Assembly (NCBI GenBank): GCA_022510925.1 | Contig: JAFLSO010000005.1 | Coordinates: 1 to 64,000 of the forward strand | DNA length: 64,000 nucleotides | Direction: 5' to 3' | DNA from: Treponema sp. | GTDB lineage: Bacteria > Spirochaetota > Spirochaetia > Treponematales > Treponemataceae | Part shown: positions 7,912 to 16,850 of the stretch, in pieces | How positions within the stretch are numbered: the first letter of the stretch is position 1 | Layout of the letters: every line of letters starts with the position of its first letter | Position numbers and translations under genes: made by a program | Notes under the pieces: model-generated | Databases searched by the model: none | What the model was told of the DNA's origin: nothing | What the model saw: only the letters and a program-made list of their open reading frames with translations

Positions 7912-8643
7912 ATGCAGGACGAGCAGAAGAAAATTCTGGTGACAGGAGCGAGCGGCGGAATAGGACGCGCCATAGCGGTGGCGGCGGCCAAAGCCGGCTA
8001 CTATGTCATAGCGCATTACAATCGCGGAAAAGAGAAGGCGGAGGAGACCCTCTCCCTTATGAGCCAGGCCGGCGGAAGCGGAGAGCTCATTCAGTTTGAC
8101 GTCTCGGACCGCAATGACTGCAAGGCAAAGCTGGACTCATTGCTTGAGAAGCACGGCGCGCTCTGGGGAGTGGTGAGCAATGCGGGCATCACGCGCGACA
8201 ACACTTTCGTGGGCCTTACAGGAGAGGACTGGGACAGCGTGGTCCACACGAACCTGGACTCATTCTTCAACGTAATACAGCCGCTTGCCATGCCCATGTG
8301 CAGGAAGCGCAAAGGCCGCATCATAACGGTGTCATCCGTGAGCGGTGTCATGGGAAACCGGGGGCAGACAAATTACTCTGCGTCCAAAGCGGGGCTTATA
8401 GGAGCATCCAAGGCGCTTGCCGTGGAGCTTGCAAGCCGCAACATCACAGTGAACGTGATAGCGCCCGGCGTAATCGAGACGGACATGATAAAGGACGCGC
8501 CGCTGGACATAATACTTGAGACCGTGCCCATGAAGCGCGCAGGAAAAGCGGAGGAGGTGGCATCGCTTGCGGTGTTCCTTCTCTCCGAGGACGCGGGATA
8601 CATAACGCGTCAGGTTATCTCTGTTAACGGTGGTATTATATGA
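7912..8643 (+). CDS. fabG: 3-oxoacyl-ACP reductase, FabG-like short-chain dehydrogenase
   Basis: The 243-residue SDR enzyme has the NAD(P) motif TGASGGIG (residues 11-18), SNAG, and the catalytic set Asn114, Ser142, Tyr155 and Lys159 (YSASK). It ends in the FabG-like SVNGGII. It would reduce the beta-keto group made by the ketosynthase that follows. AGGAGG precedes the ATG. Its TGA overlaps the ATG of the ketosynthase (ATGA), so the two are translationally coupled. A second FabG at 62480-63223 next to fabD is the better candidate for general fatty-acid synthesis. Confidence 0.9.
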   Translation: MQDEQKKILVTGASGGIGRAIAVAAAKAGYYVIAHYNRGKEKAEETLSLMSQAGGSGELIQFDVSDRNDCKAKLDSLLEKHGALWGVVSNAGITRDNTFVGLTGEDWDSVVHTNLDSFFNVIQPLAMPMCRKRKGRIITVSSVSGVMGNRGQTNYSASKAGLIGASKALAVELASRNITVNVIAPGVIETDMIKDAPLDIILETVPMKRAGKAEEVASLAVFLLSEDAGYITRQVISVNGGII

Positions 8644-9905
8644 GCGAATTCACAAGACATGACGGTAAACGCAGGGTTGTGGTCACTGGCGGCGGAATGC
8701 TTACCGCGCTGGGAGTTGACTGGCAGGAGGCGCTGGCCACACTGCGCTCAGGAAAAAACTGCATACAGTACATAAAGGATTTTGACCGGCTTGAGAACAT
8801 GAACACCAGGCTGGGCTGCCCCTACGACAGGGAGCTGAATAAGTATCCCAGGAAAAAGGTCCGGGGCATGGGGCGCGTGGCGCTTCTTGCGGTGGAGGCC
8901 ACGGACCGCGCTCTCTCCATGGCGGGCTTCACAACTGGCGAGCTTGAGGTGGCGGATGAACTTCACAACGGAAGGACAGGCATAGCGTACGGCTCCTGCA
9001 TGGGAAGCCTTGAGTCCATAGAGGACATGGTGTCTGTAATACACGGCACGGACGCCAGCAAGATAAACTCGCAGACTTACATAAAGTGCATGCCGCAGAC
9101 AACGGTCTGCAATCTGAGCGTGCTTTACGCCATACGCGGAAGGATGATTACCACGAACACGGCATGCACCTCAGGAAGCCTGGCGGTGGGCTACGCATAC
9201 GAGGCCATAGCCAACGGCATACAGGACATAATGATTGCCGGCGGAGCGGAGGAATTCAACGCGCCTGACGCGGCCACTTTTGACGCCATGGGCGCCACCG
9301 CCATACTGAACGACACGCCTCATCTGGAGCCAAAGCCTTTCGACAAGGACAGGGACGGGCTTGTAATCGGAGAGGGCGCGGGAACGCTCATTCTGGAGGA
9401 CATGGAGCATGCCGTAAAGCGCGGCGCCAGAATCTATGCAGAGGTGGCGGGATTCGGCACAAACGCTGACGGTGTTCACATAACATCCCCGAATTCCGAG
9501 ACGCAGGCCGTATGCATGCGCCTGGCACTGGAGAACGCGGGCATAAGCGCCGACCAGATAGGCTATGTGAACGCTCACGGAACCAGCACCCACCATGGAG
9601 ACATAGCGGAGACGGCGGCCACGTACAGCGTGTTCAACCGCGCGGTGCCCATAAGCTCCACAAAAAGCTACATAGGCCACACTCTGGGAGCGTGCGGCGC
9701 CGTGGAATCATGGCTCTCCATAAACATGATGAACGAGGGCTGGTTCCACCCCACGCTTAACCTTACTAACGTGGACCCCGAGTGCGCGCCGTTAGACTAC
9801 ATAACGGGAAGCGGACGCGAGATAGACACAGAGTACGTGATGAACAATAATTTTGCTTTCGGCGGAATAAACACGTCCCTGGTTTTCAAGAAATTCAAGG
9901 CATAA
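8640..9905 (+). CDS. Beta-ketoacyl-ACP synthase of the accessory acyl cluster
   Basis: This condensing enzyme has 421 residues. The active-site Cys176 is in TACTSGS, with His313 (NAHGTSTHHGD) and His347 (SYIGHTLGACG), so the Cys-His-His triad is intact. Compared with the other ketosynthase in the window (51397-52638) it differs widely and resembles the FabB/FabF-like synthases of aryl-polyene-type gene sets. It is the last gene of the ACP-thioesterase-FabG-KS run and is followed by a terminator. No chain-length-factor partner, dehydratase, acyltransferase or exporter lies nearby, so the product is unknown. Confidence 0.88.
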   Translation: MSEFTRHDGKRRVVVTGGGMLTALGVDWQEALATLRSGKNCIQYIKDFDRLENMNTRLGCPYDRELNKYPRKKVRGMGRVALLAVEATDRALSMAGFTTGELEVADELHNGRTGIAYGSCMGSLESIEDMVSVIHGTDASKINSQTYIKCMPQTTVCNLSVLYAIRGRMITTNTACTSGSLAVGYAYEAIANGIQDIMIAGGAEEFNAPDAATFDAMGATAILNDTPHLEPKPFDKDRDGLVIGEGAGTLILEDMEHAVKRGARIYAEVAGFGTNADGVHITSPNSETQAVCMRLALENAGISADQIGYVNAHGTSTHHGDIAETAATYSVFNRAVPISSTKSYIGHTLGACGAVESWLSINMMNEGWFHPTLNLTNVDPECAPLDYITGSGREIDTEYVMNNNFAFGGINTSLVFKKFKA

Positions 9906-9910
9906 TGACA

Positions 9911-9961
9911 CGCGGTCATCGGGCGCATGACTCAAACAGCCTGATGACCGTGCATGTTTTT
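9911..9961 (+). terminator. Terminator of the accessory acyl cluster
   Basis: A long stem, about 13 bp with two G-T pairs (9912-9924 with 9939-9951), closes a 14-nt loop and is followed by ATG and a run of five T. It begins a few bases after the ketosynthase stop codon. Confidence 0.8.
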
Positions 9962-10000
9962 AAATTCAGCGAGTCCTTTTAAGGCGGGCACAGAAATCCG

Positions 10001-11287
10001 TCACTGCTCCAGATTAGAGAAGTATTTCTCCACAGTGCGCTTCATGTCGTTTATGTTCGTAACGTTCATGTACGCGTCATAAATCTCAAGCTTTTTCTTG
10101 CTCACATATTTGTTAAGCTCATCGCGCGCATCATCCTGCGATATGCCGGTCCACTGCGCCACGTCCGCCACGGTCAGATTGAACCTGCGATGCGAGTCCA
10201 TGGGGTCTCCGTCAGGGTCATCCTTATGCGGAGTAACCTCATCGAACATAACGAAGACATCCGCTACGCGCGCCTGTATGTCCTTTATGGTGAGTATGCG
10301 TATTCCGCGGCGGGAGTCGTATATGCGCTTGCAGAAAAGCTTAAGCAGATTTATGGCTATGGTGGAATTCCCCAGGACAAGCGCCTGGAAATTCTCCTTG
10401 TTAAACTCCAGGCACTCCACCTTGCCGCGCGCCATGCACGTGGCGCTCCGCGGAGAGTTATCCAGTATGGCCATCTCCCCGAAAAATTCCCCGGCGTGCA
10501 GTATGTCCATGTTCTTCTTGGTGCCGTTCATGTCCTTCACAATCTGCACATCGCCGCTTTTTATAAGATAGAACGTGTCGCCCGGCTCGAATTCGGAGGT
10601 GATGACCTGCCCCGGCTCAAAAGATTTAGTGAAGCGCTCGAACACAGGGAGCGAGAACTGCTTGAGCGTGGCGGCATCAGCGGCGCGCGGCTCCGGTTTT
10701 TCCTCAGCATCGGAGGATTCCTGCTCAGGCTCCACGTAAGGCGGCTCTGCTTTGGCCTTCTCTGTGTATGACGCCAGAAGCTTCTCCACCTCAGCCTTGC
10801 GCTCGCCCTCAGGGAACCTGCTCAGAATAAGATTGCACACTGAGCACGCCGAGCGGTACTCCTCCGCCTGCTCAAATGATTTTGCCACGCGGATCATGCC
10901 CTCCTCGGGCGAAACAAAGTGCTCCTCAGACTTTAAAAGCTCCTCCGTCCTCTTATGCAGATCGCGCAGATTCTTGCTGAACACATGCAGCATTTTACCT
11001 ATGACCGCGGGGTTGCGTCCGAATATCTTCTCGAATTCCTGCGGGGTAAGGAGCACCACCACCGCGTCAGACTGCACGTTCGCGGTCTCTATGCGCGGCA
11101 TGTGCGAGAGCGCGCTCTTGACACCGAAAAATTCCCCCTCATGCAGATTCTCTACAATCTGAGCCCCTGTTTGCAAATCCTCGCCGGTAAGAGTTATGTT
11201 TCCTTTCTGCAGGATAAAAATGCGATCGTCTTTGTCGCCGGCAAAAAAGATTATGGAACCTTTTTTATAAGGAACAGCTTTAGGCAT
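10001..11287 (-). CDS. Double cyclic-nucleotide-binding-domain protein with C-terminal HTH
   Basis: The 428-residue protein has two cNMP-binding (CRP/cAMP-kinase-type) domains, at about residues 8-115 and 215-325. The second has the better phosphate-binding cassette (GEFFGEMAILDNSPRSAT); in the first the matching segment is GEFFGVKSALSHMPRIET. An acidic, Pro/Glu-rich linker lies between them. The C-terminus (FNLTVADVAQWTGISQDDARDEL in outline) looks like a CRP-type winged helix, so it may bind DNA. Similar two-domain proteins occur in other treponemes. It has an extended -10 promoter (TGATATAAT) and a GAGAGG ribosome-binding site, and is divergent from the PHP gene. Confidence 0.85.
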   Translation of the reverse strand: MPKAVPYKKGSIIFFAGDKDDRIFILQKGNITLTGEDLQTGAQIVENLHEGEFFGVKSALSHMPRIETANVQSDAVVVLLTPQEFEKIFGRNPAVIGKMLHVFSKNLRDLHKRTEELLKSEEHFVSPEEGMIRVAKSFEQAEEYRSACSVCNLILSRFPEGERKAEVEKLLASYTEKAKAEPPYVEPEQESSDAEEKPEPRAADAATLKQFSLPVFERFTKSFEPGQVITSEFEPGDTFYLIKSGDVQIVKDMNGTKKNMDILHAGEFFGEMAILDNSPRSATCMARGKVECLEFNKENFQALVLGNSTIAINLLKLFCKRIYDSRRGIRILTIKDIQARVADVFVMFDEVTPHKDDPDGDPMDSHRRFNLTVADVAQWTGISQDDARDELNKYVSKKKLEIYDAYMNVTNINDMKRTVEKYFSNLEQ

Positions 11288-11324
11288 AAAGTCTAACCTC
11301 TCAAATCTCTAATCTAGCGCCTTA

Positions 11325-11357
11325 ATTATATCACAAAAAGAGTAAATATGCTATTAT
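11325..11357. promoter_or_regulatory. Overlapping divergent promoters for the cNMP-domain gene and the PHP gene
   Basis: On the minus strand TATAAT (11325-11330) is preceded by TGA, an extended -10. On the plus strand TATTAT (11352-11357) is preceded by TGC. Each -35 zone overlaps the other's -10, so the two polymerases should exclude each other. The plus -10 ends 10 nt before the PHP start codon. The core 11325-11353 is repeated almost exactly at 33885-33913. Confidence 0.65.
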
Positions 11358-11367
11358 TAAAACGAAT

Positions 11368-12258
11368 ATGACAGACTTACATACGCATTCTTCCGCATCT
11401 GACGGAACGCTGGAGCCCGCCGCCCTAGTAAAATACGCATGCGGCAGGGGAATAAAGACACTGGCGCTCACGGACCATGACACCACGAAAGGCCTGGAGG
11501 AGGCACAGGCGGAATCCTTAAAGGCGGGAATAACGTTCGTCCCGGGAATAGAGATAAGCGTGCAGTGGCCCACGGGTGAATTCCATCTTCTGGGACTGGG
11601 GCTGCGTCATGTCTCGCGGGAGCTTTCGGAGATAATATCCTTTCTGAGAGAGGAGCGGCTTAACAGGAATCTTACAATGGCGCAGAGGCTTAGGGAAAAC
11701 GGGGCGGACATAACGTTCGAGGAGGTCAGGGAAAAATTCAACACCGACAACATAGGCCGCCCGCACTTCGCGCAGGTGATGCTTGACAAAGGAATCATAA
11801 GCCATAGGCAGGCCGCGTTCGACAAATATTTTGCAAAAGGCAGGCCGTGCTATGTGGACAGGCGCGGGGCGGATCTTCACGACGCAGTGGAGGCCATAAA
11901 GTCAAGCGGCGGGATTCCGGTGCAGGCGCATCCTCTTTCGATTTATGTATCCTGGGGAAAGATGGAGGAGACAATGCGCGCCATAAAGGACTTTGGCGTG
12001 ATGGGTCTGGAGGCATGGCATCCCGCGGTTCGCATAAGCGAGGCCGAGCGTCTGGAGGAGCTGGCGCACTCGCTGGGGATGATTGCCACGGGCGGAAGCG
12101 ATTTTCACGGTGATAGCGTCAGGGCAGACCGCCACATAGGATTCACGGCGGGAGGCCTGCGCGTGCCTGAGAAAGTATGGTCAGAGGATCTGGGCCCCCT
12201 GCTGGACCGCTGGCATGAGGACGGAAGCCTCACGTTCACATCTTCCAGTAATGCTTAA
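11368..12258 (+). CDS. PHP-domain phosphoesterase (RNase AM / YciV family)
   Basis: The 296-residue protein has the full PHP metal-site pattern: DLHTHSSASDG at the N-terminus, LTDHDT, PGIEIS, and a C-terminal GGSDFHGD. This layout matches the YciV/TrpH group, which has 3',5'-nucleoside bisphosphate phosphatase or 5'-3' exoribonuclease activity, rather than polymerase- or histidinol-phosphatase-type PHP proteins. The ATG at 11368 is fixed by the conserved N-terminus. It has no Shine-Dalgarno sequence and a -10 box ends 10 nt before it, so the mRNA is probably nearly leaderless. Its 3' end overlaps the convergent gene by 23 nt. Confidence 0.88.
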   Translation: MTDLHTHSSASDGTLEPAALVKYACGRGIKTLALTDHDTTKGLEEAQAESLKAGITFVPGIEISVQWPTGEFHLLGLGLRHVSRELSEIISFLREERLNRNLTMAQRLRENGADITFEEVREKFNTDNIGRPHFAQVMLDKGIISHRQAAFDKYFAKGRPCYVDRRGADLHDAVEAIKSSGGIPVQAHPLSIYVSWGKMEETMRAIKDFGVMGLEAWHPAVRISEAERLEELAHSLGMIATGGSDFHGDSVRADRHIGFTAGGLRVPEKVWSEDLGPLLDRWHEDGSLTFTSSSNA

Positions 12259-12538
12259 GAAGATAAAAGACAAACGCCGTTATGAAAAGCGCGGGCGGCA
12301 CCACATAGAACAGGAACTGCAGCACAGGTATGCCGAACAGCATGGCTGACTCAAAGTAAGCGAGCCCCATGGACAGAAGCATGTCGTAAACCGTGCCCGC
12401 GAACTGCACCACCATTCCCAGAGCCAGAGTGGTCCACATCCTGTCCCTGGTTTTGCTCCACACCAATATGGCGAAGAATGAGACCGCGCCGCCCAGAAAC
12501 AGGCGCACAAAAAACATAACTACTCCGGCGCTATCCAT
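12236..12538 (-). CDS. Small integral membrane protein of unknown function
   Basis: A 100-residue hydrophobic protein with three predicted membrane segments at about residues 7-24, 36-55 and 65-92, ending in the short charged tail KHYWKM. Its ATG overlaps the end of the upstream gene by 8 nt, so it is the last cistron of the gatC-gatA-gatB run. Its 3' end overlaps the convergent PHP gene. No family is recognised. Confidence 0.6.
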   Translation of the reverse strand: MDSAGVVMFFVRLFLGGAVSFFAILVWSKTRDRMWTTLALGMVVQFAGTVYDMLLSMGLAYFESAMLFGIPVLQFLFYVVPPALFITAFVFYLLKHYWKM

Positions 12539-13364
12539 CAGAACCTCCCGTTATTTTAGAGAAGGGATTTTTCTTCAAGCAGGCGAGCACTCCCCTGTCC
12601 GCGCCGAACGGCACTATGCTGGGACTCTGGTACACGGGGCTCACCACTATTCCCAGGTCCAGGCAGTGCAGGACAAAGCCCGCGTAACTGTCCTCATCAA
12701 GCGCGTCTTTCCTGGGATAAAGATACGGTCCCCTGCGCTCCCAGTACTGCGTGAGAACCGTGTCCCATAAAAACCAGTCTTTCTCGGAGCGGGCCTGCAG
12801 CGCAGAAATCAAATCATATACGGAGCGGGTGACGGCGGCGCTCAGAGGGGCGGGAAGCTTTATTCCCGCAGGTCTCGCAACCACGCTCACAGACTTAAGC
12901 ACAGCGAGCAGGAAAATATTCTGCCCCCACGGGAAAGGCGGCTCAAAGACCACGCAGTCCACTGAGCTTACCGGTGGCACCGCAGTGCCTTCGTCCGCGC
13001 GCGCGCACTGCCATGGTCTCCACACTGACGTGCTGTCCCTGGATATGGCAAGGGCTTCTGAAAGCGCCCTGGACTTGTCGCTGAAAACAAAAACGTCCCT
13101 CTCTGAGCCGAGCAGGGCGCTGACTGATTTTTCAAGCCTGTAATCAAAGCCCGTAATGTATGTGCCGGTGATTCCGCGGTTAAGGACGTTCTTAAGATGT
13201 GTGGACGCGGAGCCTGCGCCCCAGCCCAAAATCGCCCTTCCGTTCTCCTGGTACAAATCAGTGAGGCGCACATTTTTCTCCGTGTACAGGAAACATCCCC
13301 TGGCACGCCTTATGCTTCCGTAGCGTTTATAAATCTCACCGGAAAATTCAGGAAGTCCGCTCAC
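12531..13364 (-). CDS. Protein of unknown function with weak class-III aminotransferase-like N-terminus
   Basis: A 277-residue protein read from a GTG codon; no in-frame ATG is available upstream. The N-terminal part (YGSIRRARGCFLYTEKNVRLTDLYQENGR in outline) recalls class-III PLP aminotransferases, where a similar segment precedes the cofactor domain, and DCVVFEPPFPWGQ could match their central strand. No clear PLP-binding lysine motif is seen and the protein is much shorter than the family's 400 or more residues. It may be a degenerate relative. It lies 14 nt after gatB and before a small membrane protein, in one transcription unit. Confidence 0.55.
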   Translation of the reverse strand: MSGLPEFSGEIYKRYGSIRRARGCFLYTEKNVRLTDLYQENGRAILGWGAGSASTHLKNVLNRGITGTYITGFDYRLEKSVSALLGSERDVFVFSDKSRALSEALAISRDSTSVWRPWQCARADEGTAVPPVSSVDCVVFEPPFPWGQNIFLLAVLKSVSVVARPAGIKLPAPLSAAVTRSVYDLISALQARSEKDWFLWDTVLTQYWERRGPYLYPRKDALDEDSYAGFVLHCLDLGIVVSPVYQSPSIVPFGADRGVLACLKKNPFSKITGGSDG

Positions 13365-13378
13365 AGTCTCTCATGTCC

Positions 13379-14917
13379 TTACAGGGCGGCAAGTCTCTTA
13401 GTCACAAGCTCGCTGGCAAGCCTAGGGTTCGCCTTTCCCCGGCTCTCTTTCATGACCTGCCCGGTAAGCCAGCCCACCACGTTCGTCTTTCCGCTCTTAA
13501 AATCCTCCACGGCCTTGGCATTGGCGGCTATGACTTTATCCACTATGGCATCGATGGCGCCGGCATCGCTCACGACCTCCATGCCCTCCTCTTTTATGAT
13601 TTGCTCCGGCATTTTGTTCGTCTCAAGCATTCTGGCAAAAACGACTTTTCCCTGGGCGCCGCTTATTTTCCCCTCGTCTATGGCGTTCACAAGCGCGGTA
13701 ATGTGCCCGGGCGTAATGGTCACGTCATTTATGGTCTCGTTCTTTTCGTTAAGGACAGCAAGCAGCTCCGCCAGAATCCAGTTGGCCACTTTCTTTACGC
13801 TCCTGGCGCCCTTGGCCGCCTCCTCGAACCAGAGGCTCAGCTCACGCGTGCCTGTAAGAGTCTCCACGTCAAAGTCAGAAAGACCGTACTCTTTTTTAAG
13901 ACGGTTCCGCTTTGCCTCGGGAAGCTCCCCCACTTTTCCGCCGGCCCGCGCTATAAGCTCCTCGCTCACGCTGAAAGGTTTTATGTCAGGCTCAACCACA
14001 AACCTGTAGTCCACGAAACTGTTCTTAGTGCGCTGCACCACGGTCTGGCCTTTCTCCTCGTCCCATCCCATGGTCACTTTAAAGCCCGGATTAAACTCCT
14101 GCCTGTCCTCCTGGAATTCCCTTAGCTGCCTCATGGCCTCGTAAGCGCATGCCTCTTTTATGGAGCGGAATGAGTTTAAATTCTTAATCTCGCTTATCGG
14201 TGTGTGATGGAGCTTTCCGTCCTCCCACACATTAAGGTTTATGTTGGCGTCGCAGCGCATGTTTCCTTCCTCAAGGTTTCCGTTCGTGACTTTCACATAG
14301 CGCAGAATCTCCTGAACGGTCTCCATGAAGAGCGCGGCCTCCTCTGGGCTTGTCATGTCCGGCTTGGTCACAATCTCTATGAGCGGAGTGCCGGATCGGT
14401 TGTAGTCTATGTATGAGTGGCTGCCCGGAAGATGCAGGGATTTTCCCACGTCCTCCTCCAGATGTATCCTCTCCACGCGGACACGCCTGTAGCGTCCGTC
14501 ATCCGATATGCAGTCCTCGCCTATGAAATTTTTCTCACGGCATTTATCTCCGCCTCTCTGCTGGTCCTTGGGATACTTGGCCATGGGAAGATCCACGTAG
14601 CCGTTGTCGCAGAGCGGAATGTCGTACTGTGTAATCTGATAGCCTTTTGTAAGGTCAGGATAGAAATAATGCTTGCGGTCAAATTTCGTAAAGCGCGCTA
14701 TGTGGCAGTTAAGCGCCTGGCCCGCCACCGCTCCCAGCTCCACGTAGCCTTTAGAGATGCGCGGCATGGCCCCGGGAAGTCCCAGGCACACAGGGCACAC
14801 GCGGGTATTCGGCATGCCGCCGTAACGGTTCTCGCACGCGCAGAACGCCTTTGTATTAGTAAGAAGCTGAGTGTGAATCTCGCACCCTATCACAATCTCC
14901 CATTTATCTATAGCCAT
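13379..14917 (-). CDS. gatB: Aspartyl/glutamyl-tRNA amidotransferase subunit B
   Basis: GatB binds mischarged Glu-tRNA-Gln or Asp-tRNA-Asn and activates it for amidation by ammonia from GatA. The 512-residue product begins with the family block WEIVIGCEIHTQL, followed by CACENRYGGMPNTRVCPVCLGLPG, whose cysteines bind zinc. YDIPLCDNGYVDLP, the HLEEDVGKS block and the C-terminal YqeY-like tRNA-binding helical domain are all present. A GGGGAAAA-type ribosome-binding site precedes the ATG. It is third in gatC-gatA-gatB, so the cell probably makes Gln-tRNA and/or Asn-tRNA by the indirect route. Confidence 0.97.
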   Translation of the reverse strand: MAIDKWEIVIGCEIHTQLLTNTKAFCACENRYGGMPNTRVCPVCLGLPGAMPRISKGYVELGAVAGQALNCHIARFTKFDRKHYFYPDLTKGYQITQYDIPLCDNGYVDLPMAKYPKDQQRGGDKCREKNFIGEDCISDDGRYRRVRVERIHLEEDVGKSLHLPGSHSYIDYNRSGTPLIEIVTKPDMTSPEEAALFMETVQEILRYVKVTNGNLEEGNMRCDANINLNVWEDGKLHHTPISEIKNLNSFRSIKEACAYEAMRQLREFQEDRQEFNPGFKVTMGWDEEKGQTVVQRTKNSFVDYRFVVEPDIKPFSVSEELIARAGGKVGELPEAKRNRLKKEYGLSDFDVETLTGTRELSLWFEEAAKGARSVKKVANWILAELLAVLNEKNETINDVTITPGHITALVNAIDEGKISGAQGKVVFARMLETNKMPEQIIKEEGMEVVSDAGAIDAIVDKVIAANAKAVEDFKSGKTNVVGWLTGQVMKESRGKANPRLASELVTKRLAAL

Positions 14918-14943
14918 AATTTTCCCCCGGAAACATCCACGAA

Positions 14944-16515
14944 TTATTCCTGGACAGGCACGCCGCAGAGAGGATGGTCATTCTCCCATGCCTGCGCTAT
15001 GCGCAGTATCCTTTTCTCGCCGAACATAGGTCCCGCAAACTGAATTCCTACGGGCATGATGTCGGAGCGGCCCGTGCGCGCAGCCTTTATGAATTCGCTT
15101 TCCGCGCCGCTTATGATTCCCGCCTCCAGGCCCTGCCCGTGGGTATGCCCGCACGGAACTGAGAGTGAGGGGATGCGGGAGAGGTTCACGAACGTGGTGA
15201 ACAAATCGCTCAGATACATCTCCAGAGGATCGTCCACTTTCTGTCCCAGCCTGAAAGACGGCGTGGGGCACGTGGGGCACAGAATGAGGCCGTAAGTCTC
15301 AAAAAGTCCTGCCACCTCGCGCTGTATGCGGGCACGAACGCTCATGCCCTTTTTGTAAGTGGTTCCGCTGAACTGCTCCGACAGCACGTAATTTCCGATT
15401 ATAATGCGGCGCTTCACCTCAGGTCCGAAACCGCCGCTCCGTGTGTCCACGTAAAGCTTGTCATAGCCCTCGCCGTTATCCCTGCGCTCACCGTAGCGTA
15501 TTCCGTCAAATCTGCTGAGGTTGCTTGCGGCCTCGCTGAGCGCGATTACATAGTATGACGCGATTGAGGCATCCAGCACGGGAAGGTCCACCACGTCCAC
15601 TTTGGCGCCCTTGGACTCAAACCATGCGCGGGTCTCGGCGAACACTTTTGCCACATCAGGGTCCATGCCCTTTGTCTCCAGGAACTGCTTGGGGACGGCC
15701 ACTTTAAGCGCTGAGAATTCCTCATCAGTATACGCCTCCAACTGTGAGAGGCTTTTCCCGTCCGGCAAATCCACGGAGGTGTCGTCGTACATGTCCACGC
15801 CGCACATCACGCTTAAAGGAAGCGCTATGTCACGCGGTGTATGTCCTATGATTCCCACCTGGTCCAGGGACGAGCCGTATGCCACGACGCCCCACCGGCT
15901 CAGGACACCGTAGGTGGGCTTAAGGCCGTAGACACCGCAGTAGCTGGCAGGAAGCCGAACTGAGCCTCCTGTCTCCGTGCCGAGCCCGAACAGAACCTGA
16001 TTGGCGGAGACCGCCGCGCTTGAGCCGCCGGAGGAGCCCCCCGAAACATAATTGCGGTTAATGGGATTACGTGTGGGACCGTAGCTTGAATACTCCGTGG
16101 ATGAGCCCATCGCGAACTCGTCCTGATTGCAGCGGCCCAGCGGAATGGCGCCTGAATCCATAAGGCGGCTTATGACAGTGGCGTTGTACGGAGCCACATA
16201 GCCCGCCAGAATCTTAGAGGCGCAGGTAAGTCTCTTCCCGCGCACGCTTATATTATCCTTGTTAGCGAACGGAAGTCCCAGAAGAGGCTTCCTCTCAAAA
16301 AGGCCGTCCACCGTACCTGACGCGCGCGCCTCCGCAATCTCCTTGTCAGCGGCGTCGGCCAGGCTGAGGGCATCGTCATACATCTCTATGAACGCATTCA
16401 GAGGAAGCTCGGAATTCCTGTCGGCCTCGAAAGTGTCCATGGATTTCTTTACAAGCTCGCGGCTGGTGGTCCTGCCATCCTTAAGGGCGGAAATCGCCTC
16501 GCAGATTGTATACAT
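14944..16515 (-). CDS. gatA: Aspartyl/glutamyl-tRNA amidotransferase subunit A
   Basis: This amidase-signature subunit releases ammonia from glutamine or asparagine for the GatCAB complex. The Ser-cisSer-Lys machinery is visible: Lys in FANKDNISV and the Gly/Ser-rich GGSSGGSSAAV. The product is 523 residues, somewhat longer than the usual 480-490, with extra sequence toward the middle and C-terminal part. It starts 3 nt after the gatC stop codon and lies 26 nt before gatB. Confidence 0.97.
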   Translation of the reverse strand: MYTICEAISALKDGRTTSRELVKKSMDTFEADRNSELPLNAFIEMYDDALSLADAADKEIAEARASGTVDGLFERKPLLGLPFANKDNISVRGKRLTCASKILAGYVAPYNATVISRLMDSGAIPLGRCNQDEFAMGSSTEYSSYGPTRNPINRNYVSGGSSGGSSAAVSANQVLFGLGTETGGSVRLPASYCGVYGLKPTYGVLSRWGVVAYGSSLDQVGIIGHTPRDIALPLSVMCGVDMYDDTSVDLPDGKSLSQLEAYTDEEFSALKVAVPKQFLETKGMDPDVAKVFAETRAWFESKGAKVDVVDLPVLDASIASYYVIALSEAASNLSRFDGIRYGERRDNGEGYDKLYVDTRSGGFGPEVKRRIIIGNYVLSEQFSGTTYKKGMSVRARIQREVAGLFETYGLILCPTCPTPSFRLGQKVDDPLEMYLSDLFTTFVNLSRIPSLSVPCGHTHGQGLEAGIISGAESEFIKAARTGRSDIMPVGIQFAGPMFGEKRILRIAQAWENDHPLCGVPVQE

Positions 16516-16518
16516 AAG

Positions 16519-16833
16519 TCACGCTCCCTCGCCCAGAACTTTAGGCACCTGGAAATAACCGTCCAGGAAATTCTTCTCGTTTATTTTCTTGACGTCATGC
16601 ATCTCAAGGCCGGGCACAACCTCATCCTCGCGCAGTTTCTCCGCCTGCGTCACAGGATACGCGTCGTAGGGATTCTCGCTGTCATCATATTTAGAAAGAA
16701 TGTCAAAATAGCCCACGATATCGTCCACCTGCTTTTTAAGGATGGCCATGTTAGTGCTCTCAGGGCTAAGGCGCGAAAGCTCCAAAAGATTCTCCAGAGT
16801 GGTCTCATCGACCTTTTTCATCTCGTTGCTCAT
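16519..16833 (-). CDS. gatC: Aspartyl/glutamyl-tRNA amidotransferase subunit C
   Basis: GatC is the small subunit that wraps around GatA and stabilises the complex. The 104-residue product has the usual pattern: an N-terminal helix ending LLELSRLS, a central DDIVGYFDILSKYD, and the C-terminal extended arm with LREDEVVPG. It is the first gene of the operon. There is no Shine-Dalgarno sequence; an extended -10 box (TGATATAAT) ends 8 nt before the ATG, so translation is probably from a leaderless mRNA. An internal Met (MKKVDET, 16821) is the alternative start. Confidence 0.92.
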   Translation of the reverse strand: MSNEMKKVDETTLENLLELSRLSPESTNMAILKKQVDDIVGYFDILSKYDDSENPYDAYPVTQAEKLREDEVVPGLEMHDVKKINEKNFLDGYFQVPKVLGEGA

Positions 16834-16841
16834 GGCAGAGG

Positions 16842-16850
16842 ATTATATCA
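16842..16850 (-). promoter_or_regulatory. Extended -10 promoter of gatC, probably leaderless
   Basis: On the minus strand TGA is followed by TATAAT (16842-16847), which ends 8 nt before the gatC ATG. The -35 zone (TTCCAC at 17 nt) is weak, as is common with extended -10 promoters. The rest of 16834-16975 shows no gene. Confidence 0.65.
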
